A stretch of 64,000 bases of DNA from Antedon mediterranea (lineage: Eukaryota; Echinodermata; Crinoidea; Comatulida; Antedonidae): positions 24,222,365 through 24,286,364 of the forward strand of contig NC_092678.1 of the NCBI RefSeq assembly GCF_964355755.1, given 5' to 3'. A program made the translations under genes and the position numbers. The notes beneath the pieces were generated by a model. It was given only the letters and a program-made list of their open reading frames with translations, searched no databases and had not been told where the DNA came from. Shown piece by piece: positions 10,651 to 22,600 of this stretch; position 1 is the stretch's first letter; every line of letters begins with the position of its first letter.

Positions 10651-13600
10651 ATGTGGCGTATCAGACCAAAACTGGTAGCATGTCACAAGAAAAGCCTACA
10701 ACTTGCAGCTGCACGCCACATGAGTGCTGACAACAACGATGGCGTGAAGGTGATGGGAATACGTCGAGAGGATTACGGTTCACAGTGGGAAAGAAGAGCG
10801 CCGCTTGCTCCTTCTCACGTTAAGACATTGATTGAGAGTGGTGTCAAAGTGCTTGTTCAAGATAGTAACAGAAGAGCGTACCCTATACAGGTAAGTCTAA
10901 TGATTTTGAGAGTAACAGTAGCACTTTAGCCTATATAAAAAAATGATTATTCATTTGACCATGTTGTGTTAAACAACCAAAATATGCTTAATACTGAAAA
11001 CGAAACTTGACAACACAGAGTACTTGAAATTATATTGCACGCATTATGCCTCCTCAAAAAGTTTATTATTAACTTCATCTAACTTTGACTTTCATCTCTG
11101 TAGTTTGTAATTAATATCTGTACATATTTTGACAAGCCATCTGCTCTGTTTATTTGTTACAAAATATATTTATTTTAGGATTATGAGAATGCTGGAGCTG
11201 AGATCCAGGAAGACTTAAGTGAGGCGTCTTTTATCCTTGGAGTTAAGCAAGTCCCGATTCCAAGACTGGTTGCCAACAAGACTTTCTGTTTCTTTTCACA
11301 CACCATCAAAGCACAGGTTGAGAACATGCCTCTACTTGATGCTATTCTAGAAAAGGTCAGCATACTTTAAGGAGTCTTGTCAAATTGGTTTATTGTAAAC
11401 ATTATCAACATCATCATCCATATCATATCATCAACATCATCCCCATTATCATAATCATTATCATCATCATCCATATCATATCATCAATAGCATCCCCATT
11501 ATCATAATCATTATTATCATCATCCATATCATATCATCAACATCATCCCCATTATCATAATCATTACCATCATCTTCATCATCATTATCAACATCACTAA
11601 TACAACTATTTTTGTGTTTTTACAGAATATTCGTTTAATAGATTATGAAAAGATTGTTGATGATAGCGGGAAGCGTCTTGTTGCATTCGGAAAGTTTGCA
11701 GGATTAGCGGGAATGATCAACATTCTTCATGGCATGGGTTTGCGACTGCTGGCCCTCGGACATCATACTCCGTTTTTGGTAAGCTATTGGAAATATTACA
11801 AACGGAAACACAACACAAATACTTTATAGCCAGTTTATGTTACTGGACATTTTATATTGTAAACTGTGACCATTGTTGATGAAGACTATTAATCAAGATT
11901 TAGTTGAATTCCATTATTTCATTTATTTCATACACATCCAACAGCGAGCACAAAATTGCCAATTAAGGATGGATAAACTATTTCATAATTTATCGTGTTT
12001 ATGATAATTTATAAGTTTCATTTGAGGCTTATGGAGTAGATTGAGTTATGAGTTAGAACCCTGGCACTAGGTCAGGATTGAACCCGGGCACTAGGTCAGG
12101 ATTGAACCCTGGCACTAGGTCAGGATTGAACCCGGGCACTAGGTCAGGATTGAACCCGGGCACTAGGTCAGGATTGAACCCTGGCACTAGGTCAGGATTG
12201 AACCCTGGCACTAGGTCAGGATTGAACCCGGGCACTAGGTCAGGATTGAACCCTGGCACTAGGTCAGGATTGAACCCGGGCACTAGGTCAGGATTGAACC
12301 CGGGCACTAGGTCAGGATTGAACCCGGGCACTAGGTCAGGATTGAACCCTGGCACTAGGTCAGGATTGAACCCGGGCACTAGGTCAGGATTGAACCCGGG
12401 CACTAGGTCAGGATTGAACCCTGGCACTAGGTCAGGATTGAACCCGGGCACTAGGTCAGGATTGAACCCTGGCACTAGGTCAGGATTGAACCCGGGCACT
12501 AGGTCAGGATTGAACCCAGGCACTAGGTCAGGATTGAACCCAGGCACTAGGTCAGGATTGAACCCAGGCACTAGGTCAGGATTGAACCCGGGCACTAGGT
12601 CAGGATTGAACCCTGGCACTAGGTCAGGATTGAACCCTGGCACTAGGTCAGGATTGAACCCTGGACCTAGGTCAGGATTGAACCCAGGCACTAGGTCAGG
12701 ATTGAACCCTGGCACTAGGTCAGGATTGAACCCTGGACCTTGGAAGGCAAGAACGTTAACCACCAAGCTGCAGAATTATATTCTTTATTTTGTGTATTTT
12801 TCAGCACATAGCAGCTGCTCATAACTATAGAGACAGTAGCATGGCACGGCAAGCAGTACGAGAAGCGGGCTACGAGATTGCTTTGGGTCGACTACCTAAG
12901 TCTATTGGCCCAATGACGTTTGTGTTTATGGGGGCAGGAAATGTATCTCAGGTTAGTGACCGATTAGAACGAACCCCTATGTTTACCATTCATTTATTAT
13001 TACTATTTCATAATCATTGTACATATAAAAAAATATAACACATAAAAAAAAAATCTTTATATACACAACTATACTGAAGACACAATAACAATCACCCATG
13101 TTTATTCAGAGATACTTTCCCAAGAAATGAACCAGCAGCAATATATGTTTTTTTTCATTCAGGCTTATTGCCTGACTTTATTTTTTGCTATAACATCACT
13201 ATTCATTAAAAGGACAAGGTTCAAAATATGTGGTTTTACTGTGTCTTTATGTTTACAATAGTAAATCTTACTTCAACAGACGCCTCCTACCATCTAAATA
13301 TTATTCTGTCTTATTTATTTTTATCAAGGGTGCTCAAGAAATTATTTCTGAACTACCGTTAGAATATGTCAGACCATGTGACCTGAAAGATGTGGCTGAG
13401 AATGGAGGTTTGTAGAAATATTTCTTTATTAATAAAACATGAAATGAATAAAGACTGTATTATAAGCAATTTAATAATTTCTAATTTATTTATTCACCGT
13501 TAAATTGTGACTAACTTGCGTATTGTATTGAAGATTTTTGCAATCTTATTTTGTAGATCATAGAAAAGCATATGCCACAGTTGTAAGACGGAAAGATCAC

Positions 13601-16600
13601 TTAGTGCACAAAGACGGGGGAAAGTTTAACCTGGAGGAGTATACTAACCATCCAGAGAGATTTAGATCTGTGTTTAGTGAAAGGGTAAGTGCGTGTCATA
13701 GTGATAAGAAATAAGGAAATTTGGTTTCAGTTTAGTAATTAATGATTAATAGTTCATGAACTATTAGTATTACTTTTTAGCTTCAACTTTTATATCTATG
13801 TATTTCCTGTTGATAGCTTTATCTAGTTTGTAATCTAATTTGTATGTCAAATAACTGTTTGTCGCCCTCTGTAGATTGCGCCATACAGCTCCTGTATCAT
13901 CAATGGCATCTTCTGGGATGTCAATCATCCACGTTTCCTTAGCAACATGGATACAAAGACCCTCCTCAGTCCTGAGATGAGCCCCAAGACGGATGAAGCT
14001 CCAGGATGTCCCAGACTACCACACAGACTGATCGCCATCTGTGATATCACGGCAGATCCAGGGGGCGCTATTGAGTTTGTGACGGAATGTACAAGTATAG
14101 AAGCTCCGTTTACATTGTATGACGCTGACCATAGACATCAACACTTTAAAAGTTTAAGGTAATTTATTATATTATCATTAATAATTATTTGTTTCACAAA
14201 CTTTTTAATTACAATTCCGTTTACAAGGCAAGCCAAGAAAATGTCATGTTTACAGTATTTGAACCCAGGAATCTGGAATTAGAGGGATGGCACACCTACA
14301 ATCAATTGTATTTTCATTATAACTCTATATACCTTCATATTTGCTGCTAGATTTTCTGGTGATGGTGTGCTTGTGTGTAGTATTGACAACATGCCCACCC
14401 AATTGCCAAGGGAAGCTACTGACTTCTTCGGAGACTTGCTTCTACCATGGGTGCCTGAAATGGTAAGTTCACTTGCAGGTCATAGGTTATTTAGTTCTAG
14501 TTGTCCCATGACCTAGGGGATTGTAAGGCCATAGCAGATGAGATACAGTAATAGTACGCATCATAATACGATACACAGGCATAAGCTATATCTCACAGTG
14601 GTGCCTATCTCCTCTATGTTAAACATACTATTATAAAATGTCCAAGAAAGACCGATGTAATTTCCCGATCGTAATCAAAAACGGTACTGGGTTTGGTCTA
14701 CTAGCATTCCTGCTCCCAACCAGTCATCCATTCATAGAAGCATTAATGAAGTAAGCCTACCTGGTGGTGGCCATAGAACGGTCCTGAGATAACGACTATA
14801 CTTCGGCTTTAGTCGATAGAAAATTGAAAAAATACTGAATACTTAGTAAAAATTATAATTACTAACATTTAAAAATTAATAATCACAAAAATATTCTCTC
14901 ATATGTAGCTCAAGTCAGACGCCACAATTCCACTTGAGAAGCAACACTTATCAAGAGTTGTGTACGATGTAAGTATGCACTTCAATTCAACCATCGTTTG
15001 TATACTACATACGCAAAAACAGCAAATTTTAACTTTAGATTTTAATCTTTTGTGTTTTTTTTTCAGGCTGTAATTGCATCAAATGGTGAATTAGCTCCAA
15101 AATACCATTACATAGCAGACCTGAGGAAGAAAACAGATCCGTAAGTTTATAGTTACTAAATTTTACCTAAAAATCGTAATTTACTATATCATAGAAGTAT
15201 GTGTTACACAAAGCGGCTGCCTGTATTTAGTACAGCATATTGTGAATAAGTGTATGCAGGCTGTGGCTGAGTAACTCCTCTACCCCAAACATTAATGGTT
15301 TTGTGGGACTATAATAAAGATGTTTTATGTGCTTAACTTTGCTTTCAGAAGCTTAGCCGTTGTAAATGGAGCTGAGAAGCAGAAGGTGTTACTTCTTGGT
15401 TCAGGTTATGTATCAGGACCAGTTGTTGAATACCTTACAAGAGACACAGGAATTGAAGTTACAATTGGTAAGTTAAAATGCTATTTGGAAATCTTCTAGT
15501 TCTAGTTGACCCATGACCTAGAGGATCATAAAGGCGTAGCAGATGGGATACAGTGTTGTACTCATCATGATACGATACACAGGCATAAGCCATATCTCAC
15601 AGTGGTGCCTATCTCCTATACAGGCTGACAGGGTTTTGCAGGATGGCCGGAAACCTTACCACACCAGAAAACAAAATGCTCTTGTTATTTAGATATTTTA
15701 ATCTTGTTTCTTAGCTTCTTCAATCAAAGACGAGGCCGAGGATCTAGCATCTAAGTACGATAACACAAGGGCGGTATACCTTAACGTCAAAAGTCATGAA
15801 GCTCACTTACATCAACTGGTGAAGAAACATGACATTGTTATTAGGTATAGTATTTTGTTTTTATGTTGTGTAAAGCAGCTCTGTCTACACTATCAAAGTA
15901 GTTTAATGTGCCCAAATATGGTAGTGATATGATGACAAACACATCCTGGGGCAGGCCTTGTATGTATCTATTTGTATTTACAGTAATCTATTTGTATTTA
16001 CAGTAATCTATTTGTATTTACAGTAATCTATTTGTATTTACAGTAATCTATTAGTATTTACAGTAATCTATTAGTATTTACAGTAATCTATTTGTATTTA
16101 CAGTAATCTATTTGTATTTACAGTAATCTATTTGTATTTACAGTAATCTATTTGTATTTACAGTAATCTATTTGTATTTACAGTAATCTATTTGTATTTA
16201 CAGTAATCTATTTGTATTTACAGTAATCTATTTGTATTTACAGTAATCTATTTGTATTTACAGTAATCTATTTGTATTTACGGTAATCTTTTTGTATTTA
16301 CGGTAATCTTTTTGTATTTACAGTAATCTATTTGTATTTACAGTAATCTATTTGTATTTACAGTAATCTATTTGTATTTACAGTAATCTATTTGTATTTA
16401 CAGTAATCTATTTGTATTTACAGTAATCTATTTGTATTTATTTATTTATTTATTTTATTTATTCATTTCCCAACCAACAGTGAGCTCATGGTTCACCACT
16501 TACAGGAGGGAACACAGACAAACACGTACATATACAAACAAACATTAAACTAAACTACTAACAATGTTACGAAACTTACGGAAATTATTACTAAAAATAT

Positions 16601-19600
16601 CTAACTCAGGGTTTCTTAAAGTAAAAGAATTGTAAGTTTGACTTAATCTACTAATAAAACCATTTTTTAAAACATTTACTCTACTAAAAGGAATATGAAA
16701 AGTAGTATTTCTTCTAAGACGACGACTAGGGACTCTAAGATAAAAATTGCTAACTAAGTTACAGTCAAATAAAGAATTAATACATTAATTTACAGTAATC
16801 TATTTGTATTTACAGTAATCTATTTGTATTTACAGTAATCTATTTGTATTTACAGTAATCTATTTGTATTTACAGTAATCTATTTGTATTTACAGTAATC
16901 TATTAGTATTTACAGTAATCTATTTGTATTTACAGTAATCTATTTGTATTTACAGTAATCTATTTGTATTTACAGTAATCTATTTGTATTTACAGTAATC
17001 TATTAGTATTTACAGTAATCTATTTGTATTTACAGTAATCTATTAGTATTTACAGTAATCTATTTGTATTTACAGTAATCTATTTGTATTTACAGTAATC
17101 TATTTGTATTTACAGTAATCTATTTGTATTTACAGTAATCTATTTGTATTTACAGTAATCTATTTGTATTTACAGTAATCTATTTGTATTTACAGTAATC
17201 TATTTGTATTTACAGTAATCTATTTGTATTTACAGTAATCTATTTGTATTTACAGTAATCTATTAGTATTTACAGTAATCTATTTGTATTTACAGTAATC
17301 TATTTGTATTTACAGTAATCTATTTGTATTTACAGTAATCTATTTGTATTTACAGTAATCTATTTGTATTTACAGTAATCTATTTGTATTTACAGTAATC
17401 TATTTGTATTTACAGTAATCTATTTGTATTTACAGTAATCTATTTGTATTTACAGTAATCTATTTGTATTTACAGTAATCTATTTGTATTTACAGTAATC
17501 TATTTGTATTTACAGTAATCTATTTGTATTTACAGTAATCTATTTGTATTTACAGTAATCTAATTGTATTTACAGTAATCTATTTGTATTTACAGTAATC
17601 TATTTGTATTTACAGTAATCTATTTGTATTTACAGTAATCTATTTGTATTTACAGTAATCTATTTGTATTTACAGTAATCTATTTGTATTTACAGTAATC
17701 TATTTGTATTTACAGTAATCTATTTGTATTTACAGTAATCTATTTGTATTTACAGTAATCTATTTGTATTTACAGTAATCTATTTGTATTTACAGTAATC
17801 TATTTGTATTTACAGTAATCTATTTGTATTTACAGTAATCTATTTGTATTTACAGTAATCTATTTGTATTTACAGTAATCTATTTGTATTTACAGTAATC
17901 TATTTGTATTTACAGTAATCTATTTGTATTTACAGTAATCTATTTGTATTTACAGTAATCTATTTGTATTTACAGTAATCTAATTGTATTTACAGTAATC
18001 TATTTGTATTTACAGTAATCTATTTGTATTTACAGTAATCTATTTGTATTTACAGTAATCTATTTGTATTTACAGTAATCTATTTGTATTTACAGTAATC
18101 TATTTGTATTTACAGTAATCTATTTGTATTTACAGTAATCTATTTGTATTTACAGTAATCTATTTGTATTTACAGTAATCTATTTGTATTTACAGTAATC
18201 TATTTGTATTTACAGTAATCTATTTGTATTTACAGTAATCTATTTGTATTTACAGTAATCTATTTGTATTTACAGTAATCTATTAATTGTTTTTTTTTTC
18301 TTCTTTAGTCTACTACCAATACCATTCCATCCAATGGTTGCTGAGGTTTGTTTAGAACATCGTAAGAACTTGGTAACAGCTAGCTACACTAGTCCAGCAA
18401 TGAGAGCCCTCCATAAAGAGTAAGTACTTAAGGGGTTAAGCTCTGTCTACAATATTGAAAGAATAAGCTATCGCAGAATAACCGTATATAGACTTAGTCG
18501 CATGGTACATCATGAAAACATTTGAAGGTGTTTACCCTTTGCTTTGTTACAGTGCTGTGGATGCTGGTGTTATATTCCTGAATGAGTGCGGCTTGGATCC
18601 AGGTATTGATCACATGTTGTCCATGGAATGCTTTGACTATATCCATGATAAAGGAGGAAAGGTAGGTAACCTAATGGAATGCTTTGACTATATCCATGAT
18701 AAAGGAGGAAAGGTAGGTAACCTATTGGAATGCTTTGACTATATCCATGATAAAGGAGGAAAGGTAGGTAACTTAATGGAATGCTTTGACTATATCCATG
18801 ATAAAGGAGGAAAGGTAGGTAACCTAATGGAATGCTTTGACTATATCCATGATAAAGGAGGAAAGGTAGGTAACCTAATGGAATGCTTTGACTATATCCA
18901 TGATAAAGGAGGAAAGGTAGGTAACCTAATGGAATGCTTTGACTATATCCATGATAAAGGAGGAAAGGTAGGTAACTTAAACCATGGAAAAGTGAACTTA
19001 AATTCTTTACTACGTTACTATTTATATCCAAATACATTACTTTACATTTGAACACATTTAATACATTTATTTATGTATTCTTAGTGTTATTTATCCTGTA
19101 TGTATTATTTATTTTCATGATATTACATTCAGTTGGCTCATTGATCATACTTATATACTTATGTTCTTAAATGCATTATTTACATTTTGTTGAAATTTGA
19201 TATATTATTTAGCATGTGTTATTTTATGTTCTATATAACATCAGGTGACATCATTTGAGTCATGGGCTGGTGGACTACCTGCTCCTGAACACTCTGAGAA
19301 CCCTCTACGCTACAAGTTTAGGTTGGTTCAAATTTTAACAGTTTTTACAATGTAAAAATCTAATACTTTAAGATGACGTGAAATACTTAAGTAAATCTAC
19401 ATCAAAGAACTTATAACACAAGAATCTCCTGTTCTTCAATTTGCATTCAAAACACAGTATCGGAAGTACGGGGTTAAAAGGTCAAACTGGGCGACGCCAT
19501 TTCACAGCATGGAGCAGTGCCCACTCCAAACTAGGAAGTCAATTACTCTACCCCCCCCCCCCCCCCTAGAGTATTAGCAGATCCCCTCTATGATTTTGAC

Positions 19601-22600
19601 TTTCTAATTTGATGCGGGCGCCCTACTCCTCAGTCAATTACTCTATCCCCCCTAGAGCATTAGCAGATCCCTCTATGATTTTGACTTTCTAATTTGATGC
19701 AGGCGCCCTACTCCATGGCTCACAATGGCGCCACCCATAGCTCTATTCTATCCCACAATGCCTTTCGAAATTGTTACGCGCTTCGGACGAACAGGAGATT
19801 CTTGTGTTATAAGTTCTTTGATCTACATCACTAGAATGATAGACTTATAGGCATAAACTGATAGTATGTCTACCTGCCTACCTCATAGGTTACAAAGTGA
19901 CTCTATTGCTATAGGCATAAACTGATAGTATGTCTACCTGCCTACCTCATAGGTTACAAAGTGACTCTATTGCTATAGGCATAAACTGATAGTATGTCTA
20001 CCTGCCTACCTCATAGGTTACAAAGTGACTCCATTGCTGTGGAGCTAATAGAACCGTGCAGGTGAGAACAAACAAACCTTATAGACCATTTTGTTTACTG
20101 TACCAATTTAAACGAACCAAAATAAACAATTCATAATTTAAATAGATTCAAATTATTGTGTGTTTTTTTTTTAAACAAATTTCATAAAATGGTCTATAAA
20201 CTGCACATTGGTTTTAATTGCTTCTTTGATTTTGTTTTCTTTTCTTTCTTTTTAGTTGTCTTCGCAAATTGCTTATATCATTTCCTGTACTTTGACTACA
20301 AAACTTTTATTTTAAAATTTATGTTTACAAAATTGCTTTCTATGTGCTTATAATAATATGGTTTATAATAATTTTGTTGTTCATTGTTTACTTTACAATA
20401 ACAAAATTAACATTAATGTGTTACTACTTAACATTTTGGCACACATGGTGGGCCATACCTACTGTATATTACAAGAAACAACAACATACTTGTGGAAAGT
20501 CTATGTAATTTATGTGTTATCCAAAATATAAAATATTTAGAAGATTGGAAATGTATCGGTGTTTATTTATTAAGAAGATTTTGATGCTTGGTTGTTATGG
20601 TAACTGTCTAGCAGTTAAAGTCATGGGTCAGATGTCTTTATTTTGTACTACGGCTAAAAATGCCTTTTTTTCAATATGGTATGCCTAAAATTGTAATAAG
20701 ATAATTTGTTATTATCAGCTGGAGTCCGTACGGTGTTCTCAGCGGTCTTGGGCGTGATGCCAAGTTTTTACGCAACAAAAAAGAAGTGTACATCCCACCA
20801 GGTCATCTGATGAAATCTAGCAAAGATATGACCTTCTTACCAGGGTTCAACCTACAAGGTTATCCTAACAGAGACTCGACTCAGTACGTCTTCACGTATG
20901 GGGTGCAAACCGTGGATAACTTTATTCGAGGCTCACTACGATACAAGGTAAAGTTTTCAGTATTATAGCTATATGATAATTATGATTAAAGACATCATCT
21001 ATTTACAATTTGATTTAATAAGGGCAATTTCCATTACATAGAAAATTAATGTTTATCTTCAACAGTGTTATTAATTAGTGTCTATTTAAATGTCTGAGAT
21101 TAATTGTTTTTCTATTTACACATTTTATGACCATTCAATGTTATGCAGGTTACTGCCATACAATTGTCTATTTAAACTAAGATAACTAGATAGGCTATTT
21201 ACACTTTTCTGCCACGTGACATTCAATTCACATTTATTTACTCATCGTTTATAAATACAGTTTCATAGCATAAATGATGGCAAGGATCCTGCATAGAGAA
21301 GTTTACACTTCTGTTTTCGCAGGACCCTTTTACATAAAAAACATAAAACAATAAACACAACATAATAGATACAAAATAAAAAAAAAGCATTTCCTATATA
21401 CATTTTAGAGTTGTTCATCATCAAAAAGCGATAGTGTTTTTCTAACATGATTATTTATACATTTTTTCTTAAAAATTGTTATATCTTTACAGGGTTACTG
21501 CCATGCATCCAATGGTCTATTCCAACTTGGACTCATTGACAATAATCCACATTCAGCTCTTCATGAAGAAGCTCCAGCAATTACTTGGGTAAATCATAAG
21601 TATTGGTATTTATTTCACATCATCTGCTAATTAGGACTAATATACTATACAGATAAAAGATAGTGCTAGATACAATGTAGTCATGAAAGTAAAGAAAAGC
21701 TCTGTCTACATTATCAAACTTTATGTGACAAAAAAATGTGATGTGCCCATATATGGACATGACCGTGTCATATCACGACCATATTTGGGCACATCACACT
21801 TTTTTTGTCAAAATAAGGTTTATTGCTGGTTGTATATGAAAATTATTGTTGGTATTCTAAAAACTTTTTATTTATTTGCGTAGCGCGAGTTAATGTGTGG
21901 TCATTTTGGACAAGACACCGGTACCAGTGCTAACGTTCTCAAACAAATGGTATTTGAGAAATTAGGAGAAGATGAAGAGGCTGCTAATGTAGTAGATGAG
22001 TATGTTCCAATATGTCTGCTAGTACAACTTACTTACTTGCCAATCTTGTGAATTTTATCAAGATTGTTTATACAGTATTTCCATTACCTAAACCCCATAG
22101 TAAGACTCGGGTAGTTGATCATTGAAAGGCTAATTTATTTTAATTAAACTACTTGATAATTGTGTTCATTATTTTGTAGACTTGGCCTTCTTGCAGACTC
22201 ACCTGCTGAGAGGAATGGAACTTTATTACAGAGTCTATCAAACCATCTGAGCAAGAGGCTAGCATACAGTAAGCACAGTCATTTTACATACAGTACTTAG
22301 ATCGCTTTGTTGAATACTTAGATGATATATATTTTTTAAATATTTGTTACAATAAATTCAGATATAATTTGATAGTTTGATTATTTGCAGGGGACGGAGA
22401 ACGTGATTTAGTAATAATGCGTAATCAAGCTGGCGTAGAATGGAGTAATGGTAACCGAGAGACTCATGAGGTCTCCCTTGTTGTGTACGGTGATCCGTAT
22501 GGCTTCTCAGCAATGGCAAAGACTGTTGGTTACCCAGCTGCAATCGGGGCTAAGATGATTCTTGAAGGTATTGTATGATCTGGTATTGTATGATCTTTAG

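Noticed and set aside
12053-12824. Long open frames on both strands of the 24-bp array
   Set aside because: The unit is 24 bp, so frames stay open automatically. The array lies between AASS exons 3 and 4 and shows no start or splice context.
15968-18285. CRISPR-like array
   Set aside because: Units are directly adjacent without unique spacers, and the host is an animal. It is a minisatellite in an intron.
18570-19055. Minus-strand frame across the 51-bp repeat
   Set aside because: It is the shadow of the AASS exon 14 repeat, which has clear coding sense on the plus strand.
20156-20353. 65-codon plus-strand frame in AASS intron
   Set aside because: Very AT-rich, Phe/Leu-rich translation with no splice or family support.
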